From: Mesorhizobium comanense
GTDB lineage: Bacteria; Pseudomonadota; Alphaproteobacteria; Rhizobiales; Rhizobiaceae
Length of the DNA: 64,000 nucleotides
Reading direction: 5' to 3'
Assembly: GCF_005503535.1 (NCBI RefSeq)
Contig: NZ_SCNN01000002.1
Coordinates: 1 to 64,000, forward strand
Below, piece by piece: positions 43,022 through 51,354 of the stretch. How positions within the stretch are numbered: the stretch's first letter is position 1; each line of letters begins with the position of its first letter. Both the position numbers and the translations under genes were made by a program. The notes beneath the pieces are model-generated. The model was given only the letters and a program-made list of their open reading frames with translations, was not told where the DNA came from and ran no database searches.

Positions 43022-43887
43022 GCCCTACCTTCGGCATAGCCTTTGGCGGCGGCGGCGCGCGCGGTCTGGCGCATATCCATGTCATCGAGGCATTGGATGA
43101 GCTCGGCATCCGGCCGGTGGCGATCGCCGGCTCGTCGATCGGCGCGATCATGGGCGCCGGCATGGCATCGGGCATGACCGGCAAGGATATCCACGACTAT
43201 GCCCGTTCCATCCTCGGCCGCCGCGCCGAAGTGGCGAGCCGCATGTGGCGGGCGCGGCCAGGGACGATCGCCGAAGCGATGCAGAACGGCATCCGGGTCA
43301 GCCAGTTCAATGTCGAGCGCATCCTCAAGGCCTTTCTGCCCGAGGCCATCCCCGAAACCTTCGCTGAACTGAAAATTCCGCTGAAGGTGACCGCGACGGA
43401 TTATTTCGGTCACAAGCTCGCGGTGTTTGGCGATGGCGACCTGCACTCCGCGCTTGCGGCCTCGGCCGCCATTCCCGCCGTGTTCCGCCCGGTGACGCGC
43501 GACGGCAGGCTGCTGATCGACGGCGGCATCTACAACCCCGTGCCCTTCGACCTGATCGAGAAGGACGCCGACATCATCATCGGCGTCGACGTGGTCGGCG
43601 CGCCGGAAGAGGCCGACCGCAAGCAACCGACTTCGGTCGATTTGATGTTCGGCGCCACGCAGTTGATGATGCAGTCGATCATCGCCAACAAGCTGAAACA
43701 GTGCCAGCCCGACATTCTGGTCCGCCCGGCGGTGTCGAAATACCGCGTGCTCGACTTCATGAAGATAGACGCACTGATGAGCGAGACCGCCGACATCAAG
43801 GATGAGTTGAAACGCCAGGTCGACAAGGCGCTGGAGACGCGCTCCGGCGCCACCCGGCTCAAGCGCGGCAAGCGCGGTCTGGACTGA
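43018..43887 (+). CDS. Patatin-like phospholipase (RssA type)
   Basis: 289 residues. The oxyanion loop GGGGARG is at residues 10-16, the nucleophile elbow GSSIG at 38-42 (Ser40), and the catalytic Asp lies in LLIDGGIYNPVP. It is a serine-aspartate dyad lipid acyl hydrolase with no signal peptide. It is translationally coupled to the M16 pair by ATGA, so the three genes form one operon, perhaps for envelope quality control; that link is inferred only from position. Confidence 0.93.
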   Translation: MSPTFGIAFGGGGARGLAHIHVIEALDELGIRPVAIAGSSIGAIMGAGMASGMTGKDIHDYARSILGRRAEVASRMWRARPGTIAEAMQNGIRVSQFNVERILKAFLPEAIPETFAELKIPLKVTATDYFGHKLAVFGDGDLHSALAASAAIPAVFRPVTRDGRLLIDGGIYNPVPFDLIEKDADIIIGVDVVGAPEEADRKQPTSVDLMFGATQLMMQSIIANKLKQCQPDILVRPAVSKYRVLDFMKIDALMSETADIKDELKRQVDKALETRSGATRLKRGKRGLD

Positions 43888-43922
43888 GTTGTGGGGCGGC
43901 CAATGCGCATGGCCGTGATCTG

Positions 43923-45083
43923 ATGCGCGCCGTTACGGTGCTGGTCACGGGTGCCCGAGCGCCGGTGGCCTTGCATCTTGCGCGGCTGCTCCACGGTGCT
44001 GGCCTGCGGGTGATCATGGCCGACACACCGGCGCGCCCTATTGCCGCCGCGAGCGTTGCCTGCGCCTCGTATCACAGGCTGCCGCCGCCGCGTTTTGCGC
44101 CACAGGCTTATGCTCAAGCACTACAGAACCTTGTCCGCGCCGAGGGCGCGCAGTTGGTGATCCCCACCTGCGAGGAGGTTTTCTACCTCGGCCAGATATG
44201 GCGCGACCGAGCCATGCCGGCTCGTCTCTTGGCCCCCGGCATGGACCTGCTGACCCAGGTTCACGACAAGCATGCCTTCATCCGGCTGGCCCAAGGTCTT
44301 GGCCTCGCAGTGCCGGAAACGATGCTGCTGGAGTCTGCTCATGATGTTGGCACGGTGCGCGGTCGTGCGGGCGAACTGGTGTTCAAGCCGGTCTGGTCGC
44401 GGTTTGCCAGCCATGTCCTGCTGCGCCCGTCGCCCGCTGCGCTCGACGCAATCAGCCCTTCGGCGGCAGCACCTTGGGTGGCCCAGCGCTTCGTCGCCGG
44501 CGATGAAATCAGCGCTTACGCGCTGGCGCATGACGGCAAGCTGAAGGCGCTGGCGCTCTATCGTTCGCGCTACCGGGCAGGCAAGGGCGCCGGCATATGG
44601 TTCGAGCGGGTCGAGGATGCCGCTGCCCGTCATTTCGTCGAAGCCTTCGTCGCCGGTACAGGCTGGACCGGGCAGGTATCCTTCGACCTGATGCGGGAAG
44701 ACGACGGCACCGTGCTGCCGCTCGAATGCAATCCGCGTGCCGTCAGCGGCCTGCATTTCTTCCGCGATCCGGAGCCGTTCGCGGCCGCCTTGCTGGACGG
44801 CGCGCAGGTCAAGCCCGATCTCAACCGGCCGCAGACGGTGCGGCTGGCCATGTGGATATACGGGCTGCCGTCGGCCGTGCGCTCGGGCGCGATCGCGCGC
44901 TTCCGCCAGGCCATGCGCGATGCCGACGAATTGCTGGATTGGCCCGATGATCCCGAGCCCAAACGGGCGCAATGGCAGGCGCTGGCCGAGATCGCGGGCA
45001 CGGCATTGCGCCAGCGCATCAGCCTGCAGGCCGCTTCGACCCGCGACATCGAATGGAACGGACCGCTTCAAAGCTCGATCTGA
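43923..45083 (+). CDS. ATP-grasp enzyme of unknown substrate
   Basis: 386 residues. A Rossmann-like opening VTVLVTGARAPVALHLARLLHGAGLRVIMAD resembles the pre-ATP-grasp domain of carbamoyl-phosphate-synthase-like enzymes. LVFKPVWSRFASHVLL provides the phosphate-binding Lys, WVAQRFVAGDEISAYALA the adenine strand, and VSFDLMREDDGTVLPLECNPRAVSGLHFF the Mg-binding Glu/Asn. It should ligate a carboxylate to an amine or similar nucleophile. Its 3' end overlaps the 3' end of the convergent Rieske gene by 16 bp. It may belong to the biosynthetic cluster beside it; that is inferred from position. Confidence 0.8.
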   Translation: MRAVTVLVTGARAPVALHLARLLHGAGLRVIMADTPARPIAAASVACASYHRLPPPRFAPQAYAQALQNLVRAEGAQLVIPTCEEVFYLGQIWRDRAMPARLLAPGMDLLTQVHDKHAFIRLAQGLGLAVPETMLLESAHDVGTVRGRAGELVFKPVWSRFASHVLLRPSPAALDAISPSAAAPWVAQRFVAGDEISAYALAHDGKLKALALYRSRYRAGKGAGIWFERVEDAAARHFVEAFVAGTGWTGQVSFDLMREDDGTVLPLECNPRAVSGLHFFRDPEPFAAALLDGAQVKPDLNRPQTVRLAMWIYGLPSAVRSGAIARFRQAMRDADELLDWPDDPEPKRAQWQALAEIAGTALRQRISLQAASTRDIEWNGPLQSSI

Positions 45084-46063
45084 TGGACGCGCGGCGTTGT
45101 CGCGGCCGCCGGCATCTCGCCGGCCATGATGGAAGCGATGTCGCGGCGCAGGAAATCCAGCGGGCCGATTGCCGGTGCTGTCCGGGGCGGATGGCGGGCG
45201 TTGTCGCTGGCCGATTTCAGCACCTTGCGGTCTTGTTGCAGGGCGATGTTGAACAGCGGCCTGAAGGCCAGCGCCTTGAGGTGCCCAAACCCGCCCTGAC
45301 GCGGCCCGATCAGCCAGCCGATCCCTTCGACGGTGCTCTCGTCCGCCTGGCGCAGATGGAAAGTCGTCGCCAGCGCCAGCCCGTCCTTGCCCCAATATTC
45401 CAGCTCGGCGATGCCCGGATGGCGGAAACGGCCGATCGTCCTGGTGCGCTCGCCCTCCAGCAGCCGGCTGATCAGCCCTTGCTGGCGCTCCTCGCCAGTG
45501 TAGCATGCCTCGACCCAGCCTTCGCCGCCGCTGACATCGACGCGCACCAGATGACGCTTGGCGCTCAGGCCTCGCAGCAGGCCCTTGTGGGTGAAATGCG
45601 TATGGGTGGCATCGAGGATGTTCTCGGCCGCGTCGATGACTGTCGACTGGGTGGAGGAGCGGACGCGGCGCGCTATGACGTCGTGACCCTGCATGCAGTG
45701 GCGGTAAGGTTCGCCTTCGGGCGTGCCGGCAGAGACAAAGATCACCCCGTCACGCTCGATGGCGCTGTAGCGCCGCACCCGGTAACGCGGCATGTCGCCG
45801 ACATGGCCGGGAATGGCGGTGCAGCGGCCGTCGCCGTCATAGCGCCAGCCATGGTAGGGACACTCGATCTCGCCATTGACGATCTTGCCGGTAGACAGTT
45901 CCACCAGCCGGTGCACGCAGCGATCAAACAGCGCCGCGATGCCCTTGCCAGAGCGGAACAGCACCACCGGCGCGCCCTCGAACAGGATCCGGCGTGGCTT
46001 GCGGCCGACATCGTCGGCCAGCGCCACGGCTTGCCAGTAGTCCTTGCGCGCGGCCTTGCTCAA
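45068..46063 (-). CDS. Rieske [2Fe-2S] oxygenase, terminal gene of the cluster
   Basis: 331 residues from TTG 46063, which overlaps the previous stop as TTGA; an ATG at 46099 would overlap by 40 bp. Rieske ligands are CVHR (C-x-H) and CPYHGWRYDG (C-x2-H). The catalytic domain has DAAENILDATHTHFTH, with the bridging Asp and two His that bind mononuclear iron. The architecture is that of a Rieske non-heme oxygenase such as vanillate demethylase or cholesterol 7-desaturase-like enzymes. No partner reductase or ferredoxin gene is present. In this operon it probably oxidises a late intermediate. Confidence 0.9.
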   Translation of the reverse strand: MSKAARKDYWQAVALADDVGRKPRRILFEGAPVVLFRSGKGIAALFDRCVHRLVELSTGKIVNGEIECPYHGWRYDGDGRCTAIPGHVGDMPRYRVRRYSAIERDGVIFVSAGTPEGEPYRHCMQGHDVIARRVRSSTQSTVIDAAENILDATHTHFTHKGLLRGLSAKRHLVRVDVSGGEGWVEACYTGEERQQGLISRLLEGERTRTIGRFRHPGIAELEYWGKDGLALATTFHLRQADESTVEGIGWLIGPRQGGFGHLKALAFRPLFNIALQQDRKVLKSASDNARHPPRTAPAIGPLDFLRRDIASIMAGEMPAAATTPRVHQIEL

Positions 46064-47205
46064 AGCTCGAATCTCCGAAGCAGCGGGATGCCGACCCACG
46101 CCAGCACATGTTCCATCACCCGAACCGCCAGGCGCCGGCGAAGCGGCAGATGCCCGACATAGCAGGCATTGTATTCCACCGTCGGTACGGCGCCGCGCTG
46201 GCGTTTGAAATCGGCGGCTCCGGCGCTCATGTTGAAGAACAGGCCGTGCGTCGTGGCGTGGTCCTGCGCCACCGCCATCATCATCCGGTAGAGTCCGTCA
46301 TTGACCGGCAGGCTGGTGTCGTAGCCGACGATCGGCTGGGTCAGTGTGGTGCCGTTCTCGAAGAGCCCTGTCACGGCGACCAATTGGCCGGAGCGGTCGC
46401 GCAGCCCGGCGAGCCGCAGGATGCCGCGGCGGTGCGTTTCGGCGATGTAACGCGCCGTGTACTGCGGATTGAGCGGTGTATACTTCCTGAGATAGAGCAT
46501 CGCGTAGAGCTCCTCGCACCTGACGTAGTCTGCTTGCGTGAAATCCGCATCGCCGACGAGGCGCAGTCGTGGCGCGCGCAGCCGGGCGCGGTCGCGCTTC
46601 ATGTCGCGCGTCATGCGCGGCGCCGCGCTCCGGTCGGCGAAGATATAGATCTGGCGCGCCGCCAGCATGCGAAAGCCTTGCGCTCGCAGCGCGGCGATGG
46701 TCGAGGCATCGGCGATCGCGTTCAACGATCGGATGACGATGGCGCGGTCCGCAAATCGTGCGGTGAGCGCGGCGCGCATCTCGGTGATCAGGGCCTTGTC
46801 GAGCAGGGGCACCGGATTGGTCGAAAAGAGCCAGTTGTTGAACTGCGCCTGATGGTCGAGACCGCTTGCTCGAACCAGGGGCGCGCACAGCCCGATGAGC
46901 GCTCTGATCACCTTTTGCAAAAAGGGGCTCGAGGCGAAATTGCGGGTCTCGTCGATCGCATAGTCGATATAGGCGCTGGACGGACAGCAGATATAGCAGT
47001 TCGGCGCATCCCGGGCGTCGTTCAAAGTGAGCGGAAAGGCGCGCCCGGCAATCTCGACCGTTTCGACGCGGACCGAGAGGTTGGCGATGAGGTCGCGCGG
47101 CGGTACCTCGTTGAAAAGCCGCGTGAAGACCTCGACCTTGCCGGGATCGTTTTCGACCCGGCTTGGTGGCTCCGGGGACTGCCGCGCGGTTGCCACCTGG
47201 TTCAC
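46060..47205 (-). CDS. GNAT/FemAB-like acyltransferase in the cluster
   Basis: 381 residues from GTG 47205, overlapping the preceding stop (GTGA); long upstream frame extensions are not coding. The N-terminal 150 residues contain a Cys-rich PNCYICCPSSAYIDYA region of unknown role. The C-terminal half looks like a GNAT fold: RLAGLRDRSGQLVAVTGLFENG, then VNDGLYRMMMAVAQDHA and FFNMSAGAADFKRQRGAVPTVEYNACYVGHLP, as in FemAB/Acetyltransf_6-like proteins. It would transfer an acyl group to an amine. The acyl donor may be the product of the ketosynthase in the same operon. Confidence 0.75.
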   Translation of the reverse strand: MNQVATARQSPEPPSRVENDPGKVEVFTRLFNEVPPRDLIANLSVRVETVEIAGRAFPLTLNDARDAPNCYICCPSSAYIDYAIDETRNFASSPFLQKVIRALIGLCAPLVRASGLDHQAQFNNWLFSTNPVPLLDKALITEMRAALTARFADRAIVIRSLNAIADASTIAALRAQGFRMLAARQIYIFADRSAAPRMTRDMKRDRARLRAPRLRLVGDADFTQADYVRCEELYAMLYLRKYTPLNPQYTARYIAETHRRGILRLAGLRDRSGQLVAVTGLFENGTTLTQPIVGYDTSLPVNDGLYRMMMAVAQDHATTHGLFFNMSAGAADFKRQRGAVPTVEYNACYVGHLPLRRRLAVRVMEHVLAWVGIPLLRRFEL

Positions 47206-48464
47206 GCCTTTGCCTCCGGCGGCAGACGACACTCGACACGACGCAGTTTGCGGCTGGTTTCCAGGGGGAGGGGCGTACGTATCAGTTCGACGGTGACGGT
47301 CGCCCGACGCAGGGTGAACAGCGACCGTACAGCCTCCAGCGCGGCCTGCGCCGCATTTGCGGGCAGTTCGGCCTCGAGGCGGAGTTCGACAGCGTCGGGC
47401 GCGGTCTGGATGAGGCGGAAGTCGTCGATGCGCCGGTCCGCCTTCAGCACCGCGTTGCGCAGGATGTCGGGCGTGACCAGGATTGGTCCCTGTGTTGACG
47501 CGAACCGGAAGGCATCGTCCATACGGCCGACGATCTCGTCCACGGTGCGCAATGGCGAGCCGCAGGCGCATGGCGCGGACGACAGCCGCAGCAGATCATT
47601 CATCCGGTAGCGGGCCATGATCTGAGTCTGGCGGCGGAAGGCCGTTACCAGCGGCGTCACCAGGCCGTCGCTGGCGGATTCGAACTCGAAGAATATGGAA
47701 TCTTCGGCCAGGTGCAGGCCGCCGCGCCGACAGGTCACTGCAAACAACCCCTCGGTCGCCATATAGATCTGGTCGAGCCTGCGTCCGAAAAACGCCTCGA
47801 TGACGGGCCGGTCGACCGGATCGAGCGTTTCGGCGGCGCTGAAGATGCGCAGCGGCGAGAGCCGGAAGCATTCGGTCGCGAAATGGCGCAGCATCTTGGG
47901 TGGCGCGATGATCACGGTCGGTGCGAAATCCTCGAGCATCGCCCGCCACTGCTCCGGTCCCAGCGTCAGGTCGAAGAAGCGCAGGTCGATGCGCCGCGAT
48001 TTCCGGGCACTGTCATAGAGCCCGGTGTTCTGGGGCAGGATCACCGCCACGCGATGGCGTTTCCACAGCAGGTCGGGAATGGCCTTCGCCAGGATCGTGC
48101 CCAGCCACCGGTATTTCTCGGCTTCGGAAATGACAAACAGGCCACGATTGCCCGATGTCCCGGTGCTCGCCCCGACGGTAAGCGCACCAAGCCGGCCATC
48201 ACTGGTCGCCGCCGGCCATGCCGCGCTCGCCGCCACGCCGGCCACGTTGAAGCGCTCGAAATTCTCCATCAAGAGCGCCTTGTCGGTTACCGGCAGGTCG
48301 CCGAGTTGCCGTGGCGCCTTGCCGTAGAACGAGGCTCGCGGCAGGTCGCTGTCGAGCCAGCGGCGCAAGGTCCGCGCCTGCCAACGCTCGAAGTTTTCAC
48401 GGCTCTTGCGTGACACCCATATCGTGACAGCAAAGGATTTGAGCGCTTCGGCCAGCCCGGTCAT
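47202..48464 (-). CDS. Short adenylate-forming enzyme (F390-synthetase / PaaK-related)
   Basis: 420 residues. The P-loop-like LTVGASTGTSGNRGLFVIS is the ATP-binding motif of ANL enzymes. MATEGLFAVTC sits where the A5 motif (YxxTE) belongs, and VGRMDDAFRF is the hinge (A8). The C-terminal domain is small. It resembles the F390-synthetase-like family of 'putative adenylate-forming enzymes' (TIGR02304 type) and phenylacetate-CoA ligases. It should activate a carboxylic acid as acyl-AMP. ATGA overlaps tie it to the genes on each side. Confidence 0.87.
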   Translation of the reverse strand: MTGLAEALKSFAVTIWVSRKSRENFERWQARTLRRWLDSDLPRASFYGKAPRQLGDLPVTDKALLMENFERFNVAGVAASAAWPAATSDGRLGALTVGASTGTSGNRGLFVISEAEKYRWLGTILAKAIPDLLWKRHRVAVILPQNTGLYDSARKSRRIDLRFFDLTLGPEQWRAMLEDFAPTVIIAPPKMLRHFATECFRLSPLRIFSAAETLDPVDRPVIEAFFGRRLDQIYMATEGLFAVTCRRGGLHLAEDSIFFEFESASDGLVTPLVTAFRRQTQIMARYRMNDLLRLSSAPCACGSPLRTVDEIVGRMDDAFRFASTQGPILVTPDILRNAVLKADRRIDDFRLIQTAPDAVELRLEAELPANAAQAALEAVRSLFTLRRATVTVELIRTPLPLETSRKLRRVECRLPPEAKA

Positions 48465-49285
48465 CCGCCCTCCGGCGTCAGATCATACTCGGTAGGTCCG
48501 GGATCGTGGCAGAGCATCACCTCGCCGCCGGTGGCCATGAAACGGCGCAGCACGGCGCTGCTCGGCTCGATGGCGGCGAAATCCTCGGCAAGCAGGCTCG
48601 CCGGAAAGCCGGGTGTGCGGGTTTCGACCAGCGCCTTGACCAGCCATTGCACATCGACGGCGTAGAGCAACGGCCGCTTCATTTGCGCAAACAACAGGCC
48701 GAATTGGCCATCGGCATGGCCGGGCAGATCGACAGCGATCACGCTGCCGTCGCCGAACAGGTCGGCCCCACCGGGGGTGTCACCACGTGACACGATCTGT
48801 TCCATAGAAGACAGGCCGTCGAGCCGGCTTTCGAAGTCGTTCGGGAACAATTCGGGAAACACGCCATGGCGCAGGTTCTGCCAGGCCGTTTTCGTCTTCA
48901 GGCGAGCCCAGGCCGCATCGTTGGCGATGAAGCGGGCATTGGGGAAAAGCGCAAGGCCAGAAATGTGATCGGCATGAAAGTGCGTGACGACAACAGCGCG
49001 CACATCTTGCGGTGTCAGACCGAAGCGCGCCAGCACTTGGACCGGCTGCCCCGTCTCGATGAGTTCAGGTTTGAGTGCCGAGCCATAGAAACGCAGAGCC
49101 GCGCCGCGCTGGGCGCCGCTGATCGCGTGCGGCGTATAGCCGGTGTCGACCAGCACCGGGCCGGCACGCGGGTGGATGATCAGCCCATAGCGGACGGGCA
49201 AGCGGATTTTCTGCCAACTGCCGTCGCGCAGGATCAACCGTTCGGCGGCGCTCACCCAGGCGCTGTTGGCGAAGACGATCTTCAT
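48461..49285 (-). CDS. Metallo-beta-lactamase-fold hydrolase in the cluster
   Basis: 274 residues. The zinc motif is TGHFHADH-type: VVTHFHADHISGLALFP (HxHxDH). Further ligands lie in DLPGHADGQFGLLF and YAVDVQWL, and a late LCHDPGP provides the last His. No signal peptide. The layout is like that of AHL lactonases and related esterases. In this operon it could open a lactone, cleave a thioester or remove a protecting acyl group. ATGA overlaps on both sides. Confidence 0.9.
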   Translation of the reverse strand: MKIVFANSAWVSAAERLILRDGSWQKIRLPVRYGLIIHPRAGPVLVDTGYTPHAISGAQRGAALRFYGSALKPELIETGQPVQVLARFGLTPQDVRAVVVTHFHADHISGLALFPNARFIANDAAWARLKTKTAWQNLRHGVFPELFPNDFESRLDGLSSMEQIVSRGDTPGGADLFGDGSVIAVDLPGHADGQFGLLFAQMKRPLLYAVDVQWLVKALVETRTPGFPASLLAEDFAAIEPSSAVLRRFMATGGEVMLCHDPGPTEYDLTPEGG

Positions 49286-50280
49286 GAGGTCCTCCAGGCT
49301 TCGCGTTCACTGGCGAAGGTGCGGTCGAGCCCATGCTCGAACGACACTCTTGGCGCCCACCCGAGCACTCGTGCGGCTTTGGAAATATCGAGGCTCTGGG
49401 CATAGGCGAACAGGCCGAGGCCGTAGCGGGTGACCGGTGGTTCGGGCCGGCCGGGCAAACACAGCGCCACGGCCTCCATCATGCCGGCCACCAGCATTGC
49501 CGGCGCCAGCGCTGTCTTGCGCCATAGCGGCCGCAATCCGGCCCGCTTGCAGGCCCTGTCGGCAATGTGGCGTACCGCCAGCACCTCGCCGCCCGAGATG
49601 TTGAAGATCTGGCCCTCGGCGGCCGCTCCGGCCGAAAGGGCCGCGAACACCGCATCGACGACATCGTCGACATGGGTGAGGTCGATGCGTGCCTGACCAT
49701 CGCGAAAAAGCGGCAGGGGGCGGCGCCGCGCCGCCTGCAGCAGGCGCGGCAGCAGCGCGCGGTCGCCGGCGCCGTAGATGCCGCGCGGCCGGAGCACTAT
49801 GGGCCCTATGGGTGCCGCCGCAAGCACGGCCTCCTCGGCTTGCCGTTTCGTGCGGGCGTAGTGGTTGACCGGATCCGGCAAGGGATTGTCTTCGGCAACG
49901 CCAAGCTGGTCCCGAAAGGCGAAGCCGACCGTGGGGCTGGAGATCTGGACAAAGCGGCGCACACCGTTCCGCCGCGCGAAATCCACGAGATTGCGGGTTG
50001 CCGCGACATTGGCGGCCTCGAAATCGGCCAGCCGGCCAAAGGGCGAAGAAAGAGCGGCGCAATGCACGATGGCATCGACCTCGCCGAACTCGGCATCGGC
50101 CTTGGCGTCAAACGGCCGCGAAAGGTCTCGACGCAGGATAGCGTGGCCTGCGTCCTGAAGCGCTGCGCTGCGCCCGGGATCGCGGCCTTGCGCCAAAAGC
50201 GGCGTGCCTGCGGCGGCCAGCCGCGCCACGATATGGGCCCCCAGAAAGCCGGTGGCGCCGGTGACGAGCACGCGTCCCAT
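49282..50280 (-). CDS. NAD(P)-dependent epimerase/dehydratase family reductase
   Basis: 332 residues, extended SDR type: VLVTGATGFLGAHIVARL (GxxGxxG) at the start, VDAIVHCAALSSPFG, VQISSPTVGF and YARTKRQAEE (YxxxK with catalytic Tyr). Closest in layout to 3-beta-HSD/OleD-like reductases that reduce beta-keto acids. It follows the FabH-like gene by a TGATG overlap, so it may reduce the condensation product. This role is inferred from context. Confidence 0.9.
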   Translation of the reverse strand: MGRVLVTGATGFLGAHIVARLAAAGTPLLAQGRDPGRSAALQDAGHAILRRDLSRPFDAKADAEFGEVDAIVHCAALSSPFGRLADFEAANVAATRNLVDFARRNGVRRFVQISSPTVGFAFRDQLGVAEDNPLPDPVNHYARTKRQAEEAVLAAAPIGPIVLRPRGIYGAGDRALLPRLLQAARRRPLPLFRDGQARIDLTHVDDVVDAVFAALSAGAAAEGQIFNISGGEVLAVRHIADRACKRAGLRPLWRKTALAPAMLVAGMMEAVALCLPGRPEPPVTRYGLGLFAYAQSLDISKAARVLGWAPRVSFEHGLDRTFASEREAWRTS

Positions 50281-51269
50281 CAGGCCTCCAGCGCCATGCC
50301 GCCGAACGAGACGCCAGCCGAGGTGCCCAGAAACAGCACTTTCGTGCCCGGCATGACGCGTCCCTGCTTGCGCGCAATGTCGAGCGCGAAGGGAATGGAC
50401 GCGGCGATCTGGTTGCCGTAGCGCGCCGATATATCGATCAGCTTCTCCGCCGCAAAACCCGACTGACGCGCCATATGCGCCAGTGCCAGGGGACTGGCCT
50501 GGTGTGGCACGACGAGACCGACATCCTCATGCCGCCAGCCGGCGCGCCGCAGGAGTTCGCCGACGAAACCGCTGAAATGGCGCGAGGTCAGCCGGAACAG
50601 CTCCTTGCCGTCCATATGGAACAGCGTATGGCGGGAAAATTCCTCAGGCTGGCGCTGGAAGTCGAAGCGGGTGCCGCCGGCGCCGATGCCGCAGGCTTCG
50701 TAGGCCGAGGGATAGGTGCGCATCAGGCTGGCCAGCACCTTGCCTTCTCCGGGCAAGGCCTTGCGCAGCACCGCGGCCGCCGCGCCGTCGCCGAACAGGG
50801 CGGCGATCTCGGGTTGATCCGCCCAGGGCAGGGCGCGTGAAGCGATCTCCGACGAGAATACCAGCGCCGTCTCGCATTGCCCGGCATCGATCATGCGAGC
50901 GGCGGTCTCGAACGCCGTGAGGAAGCCGAGGCATGTGCTGTTGACGTCGAAGGCTGCGGCCGAGCCGTCGGCCAGCCCCAGGCGCTGCATCACCAGCGGC
51001 GCTGTCGACGGCAGGGGCTGGTAGGGCACCGCGCATCCGCCGATGACGAGATCGACGGCATCGGGCTTCAGCGCGGCGTCGGCCAGCGCCAGGCGTGCAG
51101 CCGCACAGGCAAGATCGACTTGCGATTCGCTCTCGCAGACATAGCGCTCGACAATGCCGGTAGCGGCTTCGAGCCGGCCCCGGTCAAGGCCCAGCCGCTC
51201 TTCGAGGTTACGGGATGTCACGCATTGGGCGGGTAGCGCGCGCCCGGTTCCGACGATCTTGATCCGCAT
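50280..51269 (-). CDS. FabH-like 3-oxoacyl-ACP synthase III, first gene of the cluster
   Basis: 329 residues. The thiolase fold keeps the catalytic Cys (DVNSTCLGFLTAFE), His (VVPHQASPLAL) and Asn (SARYGNQIAAS). The rest follows FabH: FGDGAAAAVL and the C-terminal GTSAGVSFGGMAL. Because housekeeping fabH is normally next to plsX and ihfA, this is a second, specialised copy. It would start a chain by Claisen condensation of an acyl-CoA with a malonyl or acyl thioester. The 85-bp gap to the upstream methyltransferase gene probably contains the operon promoter. Confidence 0.93.
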   Translation of the reverse strand: MRIKIVGTGRALPAQCVTSRNLEERLGLDRGRLEAATGIVERYVCESESQVDLACAAARLALADAALKPDAVDLVIGGCAVPYQPLPSTAPLVMQRLGLADGSAAAFDVNSTCLGFLTAFETAARMIDAGQCETALVFSSEIASRALPWADQPEIAALFGDGAAAAVLRKALPGEGKVLASLMRTYPSAYEACGIGAGGTRFDFQRQPEEFSRHTLFHMDGKELFRLTSRHFSGFVGELLRRAGWRHEDVGLVVPHQASPLALAHMARQSGFAAEKLIDISARYGNQIAASIPFALDIARKQGRVMPGTKVLFLGTSAGVSFGGMALEA

Positions 51270-51354
51270 TCTCAGCCGCCCAGTGAGTTGCGATTTCTAA
51301 CGCATAAGCCAGGCTGATGGTAGGAGGCTAAACATTGGTGCCCGAGGGTGCCGG

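Noticed and set aside
45994..47610. A 538-codon plus-strand frame
   Set aside because: It is antisense to the acyltransferase and adenylate-forming genes, which are supported by motifs and overlap coupling.
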